Origin: Candidatus Omnitrophota bacterium
GTDB taxonomy: Bacteria > Omnitrophota > Gorgyraeia > Zapsychrales > Zapsychraceae
Direction: 5' to 3'
Length of the DNA stretch: 8,421 nucleotides
Assembly: GCA_030634235.1 (NCBI GenBank)
Contig: DAOWBD010000034.1
Span: 1 to 8,421, forward strand
This document shows positions 1 to 6,150 of the stretch, piece by piece. Within the stretch, counting starts at the first letter, position 1, and each line of letters starts with the position of its first letter. The notes under the pieces are model-generated. The model saw only the letters and a program-made list of their open reading frames with translations, was not told the DNA's origin and made no database searches. Position numbers and translations under genes: made by a program.

Positions 1-2
1 AC

Positions 3-452
3 CTATCTCCGGGACATATCCCGGATACGTTGCTTCAGGGCCCTATTCTTCGCCTTCACTGATTGCATCTGGTCCTTTACAAGTCTTTTCTGCATCTGCT
101 GGTTGATCTTATTTCTGCGGATGATATCTTTTGTATTACTATTCGTGATCCGGTTCAATTCAACACCGCGAAGCTGGTCCGTCTGCCGTCCTTTGAGAAT
201 CGAAAAAGAATCTTTCGTTTTCTGGATCAATGCCGAAACGCTTCTCGCGAGGTCATTACCGCGAATGATCTCATCGGTTTGCCTTCTCTGCATATCCGTG
301 GAACGGCGGACCTCGAAGCCGTTGTTCGAGGGCTTAACACTAAAATCCAAATGATAATCCACGATCTCCGCATGCGCCGACAAATGGAGGGAAACCATGA
401 TCAGAGCGAGGAATAAAATACGGCTCTTTTTATTTGTTGTAGTTCGTTGCAT
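3..452 (-). CDS. Secreted basic coiled-coil protein of unknown function
   Basis: 149 residues from ATG 452. This start is chosen because it begins a clear signal peptide: MQRTTTNKKSR, the hydrophobic run ILFLALIMVSL and a cleavage site after SAHA (Ala28). An ATG at 500 lies 16 residues further upstream but has no ribosome site and would put polar residues before the signal; ATG 452 has only a weak AGG 7 nt ahead. The mature part (about 121 residues) is helix-prone and very basic, rich in Arg, Lys, Gln and Asn. It contains a repeated motif, RQTDEIIRGNDLAR (57-70) and RQTDQLRGVELNR (89-101), and ends in a basic helix (QQMQKRLVKDQMQ, then RALKQRIRDMSRR). I do not recognise the family. It follows the zinc-finger-like gene with 83 nt between them, so it may share the mla transcript or have its own promoter. 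Periplasmic or envelope location is inferred. Confidence 0.75.
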   Translation of the reverse strand: MQRTTTNKKSRILFLALIMVSLHLSAHAEIVDYHLDFSVKPSNNGFEVRRSTDMQRRQTDEIIRGNDLARSVSALIQKTKDSFSILKGRQTDQLRGVELNRITNSNTKDIIRRNKINQQMQKRLVKDQMQSVKAKNRALKQRIRDMSRR

Positions 453-509
453 GCTAATACCTACACTATTGTTCGCACTTTCATCAATATAATAAAGCAT
501 TCGACCGGG

Positions 510-523
510 CCGATAAAAATCGG
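510..523. repeat. Short perfect inverted repeat between the zinc-finger-like and secreted-protein genes
   Basis: CCGAT, AAAA, ATCGG on the plus strand forms a 5-bp stem with a 4-nt loop. The following run of A on the plus strand is a run of T before the stem on the minus strand, so this is not a normal terminator for the genes here. It could be a weak operator or a structural element in the mRNA leader, or chance. Confidence 0.35.
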
Positions 524-535
524 AAAAAATGCGCC

Positions 536-727
536 TTATTCTGTGGGAGAGCGACCCTGCATCTGGCTCCGGTAATACTCAAGGCACTTCTTACAAGTGC
601 CGTCTTTTCCCACCCAGTCAGGATGATGGGCCCGGATCTCCTCTATAATGTGCTCTTCCGTATGATCGACATAGACTAAAAGGTCATCTTTGAGATGCTC
701 GCCACAAACGCCGCATTTGTATTCCAC
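536..727 (-). CDS. Small zinc-finger-like protein with CxxC and HxxxH motifs, GTG start
   Basis: 63 residues when started at GTG 727, which is 7 nt after GAGGAG. An upstream ATG frame at 796 exists, but it would lie 55 nt inside mlaD and its extra 23 residues (Lys/Arg-rich, read from the mlaD end in another frame) look artificial. The protein has Cys5 and Cys8 (KCGVCG), then His22 and His26 (DHTEEH), which is a C2H2-like arrangement. It then has HH at 34-35 and Cys45 and Cys48 (TCKKC). One or two zinc sites are therefore likely. It has no signal peptide or membrane helix and should be cytoplasmic. I do not recognise a named family, although short proteins of this pattern exist in uncultured bacteria. 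The 14-nt gap to mlaD indicates co-transcription. A role in regulation or nucleic-acid binding is possible but unproven. Confidence 0.8.
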   Translation of the reverse strand: MEYKCGVCGEHLKDDLLVYVDHTEEHIIEEIRAHHPDWVGKDGTCKKCLEYYRSQMQGRSPTE

Positions 728-734
728 GGAGATG

Positions 735-740
735 CTCCTC
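735..740 (-). promoter_or_regulatory. Ribosome binding site deciding the GTG start of the zinc-finger-like gene
   Basis: GAGGAG (740-735 on the minus strand) ends 7 nt before GTG 727 and lies just after the mlaD stop codon at 744-742. This spacing and strength favour the GTG start over the upstream ATG at 796, which has no such site. Confidence 0.65.
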
Positions 741-741
741 T

Positions 742-1470
742 TTATTCTTCGCTGTCGTTTTTTTGTTTTCCTTTTCCGCGATACATGATCTTCCACGGAT
801 TGACCTTCAAATCATAGCTCAATTCTTCAAGATTAACGGAAAGAGAATGCAAGTTCGTAACCGTATCATCGATCTTTTTTTCATTGGTCGTCAATCGTTG
901 GTTCGCGTTACTGACAATTGAAGCAAGGTCTTTCATGGTCAGGTTCAGATTGGATAATGTCTCATCAAGGACATCTTTATTCGTCTCGAGGCGTTCGTCA
1001 AGATTGATCGAGATCGATTTCAATCTTCGCGCGATCTCTTGGCCCTCTGAAAGCAAATGTTCAAAATTCGGCGGTTCTTGGCCCATAATGACGGATCCAG
1101 GGGCCAAATACACTCCGCCTTTCTTGCCCGATGTAAGCCCGATATACTTCTCCCCCATGAACCCAAGGTTCTTGATGTACGCCTTGGACCCTTCCCGCAA
1201 CCTCGCGTTCTCATTGACCCACAGGATCACTTCCATCCTGACATCCCCGCGATAATCCCTGATCTTAATGTCTTCGACGATCCCGACCTCAAAACCGTTG
1301 AACATGACCGGCGAATTAAGATTCACTCCGTCGACATTCTCAAACCGGGCCTTGATCATATAGCCTTTCGTCAACAAATTGAATTTCCCGGTCTTGATCG
1401 TCAAGACCGCCAATAAAATGATCACCACCGTAACCATTAACCCGATCTTTGTCTCATTATTCATTTTCAT
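742..1470 (-). CDS. mlaD: MlaD-family (MCE domain) lipid-binding membrane protein
   Basis: 242 residues. One N-terminal membrane helix (about 9-26) anchors it in the inner membrane. The MCE domain follows at about 36-113, with VDGVNLNSPVMFNGFEVG and LGFMGEKYIGL as the typical motifs. MCE proteins form a hexameric ring in the periplasm that carries lipids through its central pore. The rest (about 135-222) is a coiled-coil region (LSEGQEIARRLKSI, then DLASIVSNANQRL, then TNLHSLSVNLEELSYDL), followed by NPWKIMYRGKGK, a motif common at the end of longer MlaD-like proteins. E. coli MlaD has about 183 residues, so this one is longer by the coiled coil, as in non-proteobacterial forms. AGGAG lies 6 nt before ATG 1470 and 9 nt separate it from mlaF. 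The next gene begins 14 nt after the stop. Confidence 0.94.
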   Translation of the reverse strand: MKMNNETKIGLMVTVVIILLAVLTIKTGKFNLLTKGYMIKARFENVDGVNLNSPVMFNGFEVGIVEDIKIRDYRGDVRMEVILWVNENARLREGSKAYIKNLGFMGEKYIGLTSGKKGGVYLAPGSVIMGQEPPNFEHLLSEGQEIARRLKSISINLDERLETNKDVLDETLSNLNLTMKDLASIVSNANQRLTTNEKKIDDTVTNLHSLSVNLEELSYDLKVNPWKIMYRGKGKQKNDSEE

Positions 1471-1481
1471 AAACGGCTCCT
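1471..1481 (-). promoter_or_regulatory. Ribosome binding site of mlaD, overlapping the mlaF stop
   Basis: AGGAGCCGTTT stands directly before ATG 1470. The first bases of this motif overlap the TAG stop of mlaF (1482-1480), so a ribosome ending mlaF could restart at mlaD. The same 11-nt sequence occurs before mlaF at 2246-2256. Confidence 0.7.
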
Positions 1482-2244
1482 AACTTAATTGTATCGGCCC
1501 CTCTATTTCCCCTTTAATGAACTGCTGCACAATTTCGTTCTTAGAGTTCTTGATCTGCTGTTTCGTGCCAACCTCCAAAAGCTTGCCCTGATAGAGCATG
1601 GCGACCCGGTCGGCAACGCGAAAGACACTTTCCATGTTATGCGTAACAACAATGGAAGTTAAATTGAGTTTTTTCGTCAGATCGAGAATAAGCTTGTCGA
1701 TCACCGCGCACATCACCGGATCAAGGCCCGCCGTCGGCTCATCGTAGAAAACGATCTGCGGGTCCATCGCGATCGCCCGCGCGAGTCCCACGCGCTTGCG
1801 CATCCCTCCTGAAAGCATGCTCGGCATATAACTCTCGAACCCCTGAAGGCCGACTAAATTTAATTTCATCTTGGCAATAATGCTGATCACATTCGGCGTC
1901 AGGTTCGTATGCTCCCGCAACGGCAAGCTGATATTTTCTTCCACCGTCAGAGAATCGAGTAAAGCGGCCGATTGAAAACTCATTCCGAACCGGCGCTTGA
2001 CGGACTCCTTCTCATCATCATTAAGCTTGCTAATTTCCCTGCCGCTGAAATAGACATGGCCGGCATCGGGCTTGATCCCTCCCGTCATGATCCTCAATAA
2101 AGTGCTCTTCCCACTGCCGGACCCGCCCATGATCACAAACGTCTCCCCATGATAAATATCAAGATCAATATCCTCGAGGACCTTTAACCCTCCGAAGGTT
2201 TTCTCCAGATCTTTCACCGATATAGCGACTTCCTGTTCCGGCAT
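1480..2244 (-). CDS. mlaF: MlaF-family lipid ABC transporter ATP-binding protein
   Basis: 254 residues, close to the usual 250-270. The nucleotide-binding parts are Walker A GGSGSGKST (40-48), Q-loop Gln91 in GMSFQSAAL, signature MLSGGMRKRVGLARAIA (from residue 143), Walker B IVFYDEPTAGLDP (164-176) and the switch His202 in VTHNM. The FQSAALLDSLTVEENI segment and the GGMRKR signature are typical of MlaF/Ttg2A rather than other ABC ATPases. It couples ATP hydrolysis to lipid transfer by MlaE and MlaD on the cytoplasmic face. AGGAG lies 7 nt before ATG 2244. Its TAG stop overlaps the ribosome site of mlaD, so these two are tightly coupled. No MlaB-like STAS protein is seen nearby. Confidence 0.96.
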   Translation of the reverse strand: MPEQEVAISVKDLEKTFGGLKVLEDIDLDIYHGETFVIMGGSGSGKSTLLRIMTGGIKPDAGHVYFSGREISKLNDDEKESVKRRFGMSFQSAALLDSLTVEENISLPLREHTNLTPNVISIIAKMKLNLVGLQGFESYMPSMLSGGMRKRVGLARAIAMDPQIVFYDEPTAGLDPVMCAVIDKLILDLTKKLNLTSIVVTHNMESVFRVADRVAMLYQGKLLEVGTKQQIKNSKNEIVQQFIKGEIEGPIQLS

Positions 2245-2245
2245 G

Positions 2246-2256
2246 AAACGGCTCCT
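2246..2256 (-). promoter_or_regulatory. Ribosome binding site of mlaF, identical leader to that of mlaD
   Basis: AGGAGCCGTTT (11 nt) lies 1 nt before ATG 2244, so AGGAG is 7 nt from the start codon. It repeats the motif before mlaD. Confidence 0.65.
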
Positions 2257-2258
2257 GA

Positions 2259-3056
2259 TTAATACCCCGAAAAATAATAGATCCCTGTCATGATCGCGTC
2301 GGCGACAATAATAAGGATAAAACTTGTAACCACACTGACCGTCGTCGCCCTGCCGACCCCGACCGCGCCGCCGCGCGTCTTGAACCCTTGATAGGCGCCG
2401 ACCATGGTTATGATGATCGCGAAAATAAATGATTTCGATAAGCCAGTATAAATATCTTTGAGTGTAAGGAACTTGAGCGCCGTCTGGATATACAGGCCGG
2501 AATTGATCTTAAGATTATGCACTCCGATAATGTATCCGCCCAACAACCCGGAAGCATCTCCAATAACAGTCAAACACGGAAGCATGATGAAAAGAGCGAT
2601 CAGTTTAGGAACGACCAAGTAGCGAATCGGATTGATCGCCATTGTATCAAGGGCCTCGACTTGTTCATTGACCTTCATCGAACCAATCTCGGCGGTGATC
2701 GCCGCCCCAACCCGCCCGGCAATGACCAGCGCCGTTAAGACAGGACCCAATTCACGGCAGATCGAAATGGTCACCAAACTGGATACGTAAATGAGCCCGC
2801 CCATTTGGATTAGCTGAGGCGCCGATTGCATGGCCAGGACGATCCCCGTAAAGAACATCACAAAAAAGACGATCACGACCGATTGGATCCCCATAAAGAC
2901 CATTTGGTCAGAGACGATCTGAAGGTGAAGCGGCTTCTTTTTGATAGGGCTCATGATCACCCAATAGATCGTTTGGGTAAAAAGGGAGGAAAAATCAACG
3001 AACACACGAAACCAACGCGTAATGGCACTTCCTATGTGTTCAAAAATTTGCATCAT
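2259..3056 (-). CDS. mlaE: MlaE-family lipid ABC transporter permease
   Basis: 265 residues, normal for MlaE/YrbE. The N-terminal amphipathic helix is followed by about five hydrophobic segments. The hallmark stretch at residues 101-139 (RELGPVLTALVIAGRVGAA, then TAEIGSMKVNEQVEALDTM) is clearly present, as is the C-terminal GGAVGVGRATTVSVV motif. The protein forms a dimer in the inner membrane and, with MlaF and MlaD, moves phospholipids between the inner membrane and the outer membrane. Its ribosome site is poor: only AAAAC lies next to the ATGATG start, so translation may depend on ribosomes finishing the response regulator 16 nt upstream. The next gene, mlaF, starts 14 nt after its stop. 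In plant, mycobacterial or steroid systems the homologues carry other lipids, so the exact cargo is inferred. Confidence 0.95.
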   Translation of the reverse strand: MMQIFEHIGSAITRWFRVFVDFSSLFTQTIYWVIMSPIKKKPLHLQIVSDQMVFMGIQSVVIVFFVMFFTGIVLAMQSAPQLIQMGGLIYVSSLVTISICRELGPVLTALVIAGRVGAAITAEIGSMKVNEQVEALDTMAINPIRYLVVPKLIALFIMLPCLTVIGDASGLLGGYIIGVHNLKINSGLYIQTALKFLTLKDIYTGLSKSFIFAIIITMVGAYQGFKTRGGAVGVGRATTVSVVTSFILIIVADAIMTGIYYFSGY

Positions 3057-3072
3057 GTTTTAAAAACGCGGC

Positions 3073-3462
3073 CTATTTCTCTGCGGATTCGATCAACTTG
3101 ATCGTCTTGATCAATTCTTCAATGTTCAGAGGTTTGATCAGATATGCTTCGGCGCCCATCTCAAGTCCGATCTCGATGTCTTTCATTTTATTCCTGGAGG
3201 TCAGTAATATAATCGGAATATCCCTGGTATCTTCTTCGGCCTTGACAAGCCGGCAGAAATTGAATCCATTGATGATCGGCATCATGACGTCGAGAACGAT
3301 CAGGTCGGGCTTTCGGGTCATCGCAAGCTCCAGGCCTTCGGACGCCTCATTGATCGCTATGACCTCATAGCCGTTCTTCTCCAGGTATTTCTTAAGCAGA
3401 TCGGTGATCGTCCGGTCGTCATCCACAACCAATATTTTCCTGATCTTACGTTTTGCTCCCAT
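3073..3462 (-). CDS. Stand-alone receiver-domain response regulator (CheY-like)
   Basis: 129 residues, almost entirely one receiver domain with no DNA-binding or enzymatic output domain. The acidic pocket is in ILVVDDDR (Asp14, Asp15), the phosphoacceptor is Asp58 in VLDVMMP, the switch Thr is Thr88 in LLTS and the conserved Lys is Lys110 in YLIKPL. So it should be phosphorylated by a histidine kinase encoded elsewhere. I start it at ATG 3462 (MGAKRKIRKIL), 7 nt after AAGGA; a longer frame to 3585 exists but its first 41 residues look non-coding and have no ribosome site. The C-terminal helix (IEELIKTIKLIESAEK) is normal for the fold. The stop is 16 nt before mlaE, so it is probably co-transcribed with the lipid transporter genes and may act through protein contacts. 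It might equally just share the operon. Confidence 0.92.
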   Translation of the reverse strand: MGAKRKIRKILVVDDDRTITDLLKKYLEKNGYEVIAINEASEGLELAMTRKPDLIVLDVMMPIINGFNFCRLVKAEEDTRDIPIILLTSRNKMKDIEIGLEMGAEAYLIKPLNIEELIKTIKLIESAEK

Positions 3463-3556
3463 AAAATAATCCTTAATTTTAATATTTAATGAACATGCGG
3501 CGTTTCCAGGATATCTTAATCCTAATGAAAAACTCAGGTGAAAACAAGCTAAAACA

Positions 3557-3585
3557 CATATATTCCACAGCCGCACCGTCGCCAA
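3557..3585 (-). promoter_or_regulatory. Candidate promoter upstream of the response regulator
   Basis: On the minus strand TTGGCG (3585-3580) and TATATG (3562-3557) are 17 nt apart, each with 4 of 6 consensus bases. A second weak pair, TTCACC and TAAGAT 18 nt apart, lies further downstream in the same AT-rich gap. The gap of about 127 nt (3463-3589) is the largest on this side of the window without a gene, and it separates the exporter block from the regulator and mla genes, so an internal promoter here is reasonable. The match is weak. Confidence 0.28.
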
Positions 3586-3589
3586 CCGA

Positions 3590-3736
3590 TCACAATGATG
3601 TATCGATCTTGTACTTCTTGTGCTCTTTCATGATGGCCGACAGGCCGACCACGGCGATCACTTTGGTCGACTGAAAAATATGCTGGATATCCTCGTCCGT
3701 CGCGTTAAACACCGGCAAGCCGTATTTTTCATCCAT
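3590..3736 (-). pseudogene. Short remnant of a CoA-binding (Rossmann) domain protein
   Basis: A 48-codon frame starts at ATG 3736, 7 nt after a strong AAGGAGG ribosome site, and stops at TGA 3592-3590. The start (MDEKYGLPVFNATDEDIQHI, then FQSTKVIAVVGLS) is the standard beginning of YccU-like CoA-binding proteins: a short helix and then the first Rossmann strand with its GLS turn. Such proteins usually have about 130-145 residues. After GLS the usual (xxPxRxSxxVxxYL) segment is missing and the sequence jumps to MKEHKKYKI, which resembles the family's later KEHGYKIIPVNP strand, and then ends. This fits an internal deletion and then loss of the rest; I could not find the remaining parts in the next 100 nt in any frame. 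The 14-nt gap to the permease gene places it in the same operon. It could still be made as a short peptide. Confidence 0.6.
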
Positions 3737-3750
3737 GATGGACCTCCTTT

Positions 3751-4524
3751 TTATGTTTTGAGTCCCGTTCCTCTCGCCAACAAGACCAGGTTCACCGCCG
3801 TCAGAACCGCCGCAAAGACGACCAAGATCATAAAACTAGCCAACACATTGACATCAGAAAACCCGTGAAAGCCATAGCGAAACCCGTTGACCATGTACAA
3901 TACGGGATTAAACTTAGAGATCATCTGCCAAAAAGGCGGAAGGTTGTCGATCGAATAAAACACCCCTCCTAAATAGATCATCGGGGTCAGGATGAAGGTC
4001 GGGAAGATCGATATGTCGTCGAATTTCTTGGCAAAAATAGCATTCAGTAATCCGCCAAGAGCAAACACAACGGCCGTTAAAAAGACAAAAGGAAAAATGA
4101 TCCCCAAATGGTGGATCTGCGGACGCGTAAAAAAGATCGAGACGAGAAAAACAAGGAAACCCACAATGATCCCGCGCACCACCCCGCCGGTCACATAACC
4201 GGCAATGATGATCTTATTCGACGTCGAGGAAACTAGAAGCTCCTCGATACTGCGCTGGAACTTCGAACTAAAAAAGGAACTGACAACGTTCATGAAGGAA
4301 TTATTGATCACGGCCATCATGACAAGCCCAGGGATAATAAAAGACATGTAGCTGACCCCGTGAATATCCCTTATTTGCGCACCGATAAATTTTCCGAAAA
4401 TCAGAAAATACAGGGTCTGGGTGATGACCGGCGGAAAAAGGGTTTGGGGCCATATCCTCAGAACCCGCGTCACTTCTTTACGCACGATCGTCGTATAGGC
4501 AATATATTGCCCGTGTTTGGTCAT
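3751..4524 (-). CDS. ABC-2 type transporter permease (YadH-like)
   Basis: 257 residues with about six hydrophobic helices, the membrane half of the exporter encoded with the ATPase above. The N-terminal amphipathic part (VRKEVTRVLRIWPQTLFPPV) and the C-terminal motif LTPMIYLGGVFYSIDNLPP followed by FNPVLYMVNGFRYG are typical of ABC2_membrane proteins of the YadH/DrrB/NodJ class, for which about 250-260 residues is normal. It is probably a homodimer in the inner membrane. The start ATG overlaps the ATPase stop as ATGA. The protein ends GTGLKT-TAA/TGA-type stop region at 3751, and a 14-nt gap separates it from the next short reading frame. Exporters of this group move lipids, polysaccharides or drugs; the nearby mla genes might suggest an envelope role, but that is inference. 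Confidence 0.93.
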   Translation of the reverse strand: MTKHGQYIAYTTIVRKEVTRVLRIWPQTLFPPVITQTLYFLIFGKFIGAQIRDIHGVSYMSFIIPGLVMMAVINNSFMNVVSSFFSSKFQRSIEELLVSSTSNKIIIAGYVTGGVVRGIIVGFLVFLVSIFFTRPQIHHLGIIFPFVFLTAVVFALGGLLNAIFAKKFDDISIFPTFILTPMIYLGGVFYSIDNLPPFWQMISKFNPVLYMVNGFRYGFHGFSDVNVLASFMILVVFAAVLTAVNLVLLARGTGLKT

Positions 4525-5450
4525 GCGCCTATCCCCGCCTCTGTTTTCGAATTAAGAATGTTCAAGAATAATTTCTCGATACGGTTGCCCTTCGGGCGGA
4601 AGTCAGTCACCATCATGCCTAATTGCGACAGATAAGCGATGAATTCATTAAGCCGCTCTTCCTTGCTTAGCTCAACTTCAAATGTATTCTCATCAATAAC
4701 GACCGGGTTATACCCCCTGATCTTTTCCAAAGAGCGGATCTCGTCGACATGAACGATATAAGTTTCCTTGGCGACCAACTTGACCAGGTTCTTCACGCGG
4801 TCATTGGCAATGATCTGCCCGTCTTTGATGATCGCCGCCTGCCGGCAAAGCTGCTCAACCTCCTCGAGATAATGCGTGGTCAAAAGGATCGTGACCCCCT
4901 GTCCGTTGAGCTCGCCTAAAAACTCCCACATTGAGTGCCTGAGTTCCACGTCGACGCCGGCGGTCGGTTCATCGAGAATAAGCAACTTCGGTTTATTAAC
5001 CAGGGCCCTAGCGATCATCAACCGACGTTTCATCCCACCCGAGAGATTCCTCGCGATCTCATGGCGCCTATCCCATAGGCGTAATTGCTTTAAATTCTTT
5101 TCTGCTTCGGCAAAAGCCGTCGTGCGGTCAATGCCGAAATATCCGGCTTGATTGACGACGATATCCTCGACGCGCTCGAATATATTAAAGTTCATCTCCT
5201 GGGGAACAACCCCAATAACTTTCTTCGCCTTACTATGGTTCTGGTCAATGTCATAATCAAAGATCCTGACGCTCCCCGACGTCTTGTTGACCAGGCCGGT
5301 CAGGATCCCGATGATTGTTGTCTTTCCCGCGCCGTTGGCCCCAAGCAAAGCACAGAAATCTCCCGACGCAACCTCAAGGTTAACCCCTTTGAGCGCCTCC
5401 GTTCCACCGGCATAAGTTTTAGTGAGGTTCTGTATGCTTATGGAGTTCAT
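4521..5450 (-). CDS. ABC-2 type transporter ATP-binding protein (YadG-like)
   Basis: 309 residues, the cytoplasmic ATPase of a two-gene ABC exporter. All nucleotide-binding elements are intact: Walker A GANGAGKT (37-44), Q-loop Gln84 in VVPQE, signature LSGGM (136-140), Walker B LLILDEP (156-162) and the switch His193 in TTHYLEE. The extra C-terminal region (about 220-309) is usual in the YadG/CcmA/NodI class, where it carries a regulatory domain. The start overlaps the previous stop by 4 nt, and its own stop (GCATGA) overlaps the permease start by 4 nt, so the pair is translated in a coupled way. It would energise export of a lipid, glycan or drug; the substrate cannot be told from sequence. 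The gene symbol is left empty because orthology to yadG is not certain. Confidence 0.95.
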   Translation of the reverse strand: MNSISIQNLTKTYAGGTEALKGVNLEVASGDFCALLGANGAGKTTIIGILTGLVNKTSGSVRIFDYDIDQNHSKAKKVIGVVPQEMNFNIFERVEDIVVNQAGYFGIDRTTAFAEAEKNLKQLRLWDRRHEIARNLSGGMKRRLMIARALVNKPKLLILDEPTAGVDVELRHSMWEFLGELNGQGVTILLTTHYLEEVEQLCRQAAIIKDGQIIANDRVKNLVKLVAKETYIVHVDEIRSLEKIRGYNPVVIDENTFEVELSKEERLNEFIAYLSQLGMMVTDFRPKGNRIEKLFLNILNSKTEAGIGA

Positions 5451-6133
5451 AGAGGGATTTGTTCTCCCAGCAGGATCTTCGACAATGGCAAGATATCAAT
5501 GCGCAGGCCCCCGTCGTGCTCGATCTTGATCGTATAGAGATTGCCGGGAACGAACATCGTGCCGGGCGCTTCGATCTGGGCGTTCTTAATGCCTTTTAAT
5601 TTGGCTTTTCCGGAATCAAGCGCATACTCCCAAAAACGCGACCAGAATTTGGCCTCAACAGGATCATATTCGTCCCCTAGCTGATATCCTCGAGGAACCT
5701 GATTAATTTTCGCGATCTCATATTCCTGAGTTTTTTTACCGTTGAGAACAAAGACTTTCCAAAACAGATAGGCGCTCTTTCCCTTCAATTGATCGCCCGT
5801 GCGGATATGCAGGTCATCAAAACGTACCACCAGCGATTGAAACTGGATAATGTTTCCCGAAAAAGTAAAATACTTCGCATCGAGCGGCCTCCCCTTGCTG
5901 TCGTATTCAAGGAACTTGATCGTCGTATAGGTTTTCCTGTCAACTTCATTATAGTTAACACCGGTGACAAGAACTTCGGCAACTCTTGAATCGGCTTCAA
6001 GGCGCGTGATGATCTGCTTGAAAATAGCATTCTCGTAGATATATTGCGTGGCGATCCTGTAGGCCTGATACCCGATTGCCCCGCAGAGAAGAATGATGAT
6101 AAGGCGGATCAAGAACTGTGACTTTTTTTTCAT
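5447..6133 (-). CDS. Unrecognised single-pass membrane protein, partner of the ABC-2 exporter genes
   Basis: 228 residues. A Lys-rich start (MKKKSQ) precedes one hydrophobic helix at about residues 8-22 (LIRLIIILLCGAIGY). The rest is predicted to lie outside the inner membrane; it is rich in alternating beta-type segments (TYTTIKFLEYDSKG, then KYFTFSGNIIQFQSLVVRF, then YTIKIEHDGGLRIDILPL) with few charged helices. I do not recognise the family. GGAGG lies only 3 nt before ATG 6133, which is closer than usual, but no other start is convincing. The stop overlaps the start of the ABC ATPase gene by 4 nt (ATGA), which suggests translational coupling and a shared complex. One exported beta domain beside an ABC pair recalls LptC or periplasmic adaptor arrangements in layout only; I see no sequence motif for these. 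Substrate and role are unknown. Confidence 0.85.
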   Translation of the reverse strand: MKKKSQFLIRLIIILLCGAIGYQAYRIATQYIYENAIFKQIITRLEADSRVAEVLVTGVNYNEVDRKTYTTIKFLEYDSKGRPLDAKYFTFSGNIIQFQSLVVRFDDLHIRTGDQLKGKSAYLFWKVFVLNGKKTQEYEIAKINQVPRGYQLGDEYDPVEAKFWSRFWEYALDSGKAKLKGIKNAQIEAPGTMFVPGNLYTIKIEHDGGLRIDILPLSKILLGEQIPL

Positions 6134-6150
6134 ATTCCTCCAAAAGAAAA

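Noticed and set aside
63..416. Plus-strand ORFs at 63-416 and 103-354
   Set aside because: They lie antisense to the secreted coiled-coil gene, have no ribosome site and resemble no protein family; they are shadows of the minus-strand gene.
510..530. Hairpin CCGAT-AAAA-ATCGG as a terminator
   Set aside because: It has no T-run downstream on either strand; on the minus strand the T-run comes before the stem.
728..796. N-terminal extension of the zinc-finger-like protein
   Set aside because: It would overlap mlaD by 55 nt and reads the Lys/Arg-rich 3' end of mlaD in another frame; GTG 727 has a better ribosome site.
3463..3585. N-terminal extension of the response regulator
   Set aside because: The extra 41 residues are not receiver-like and have no ribosome site, while ATG 3462 has AAGGA at good spacing and gives the normal domain length.
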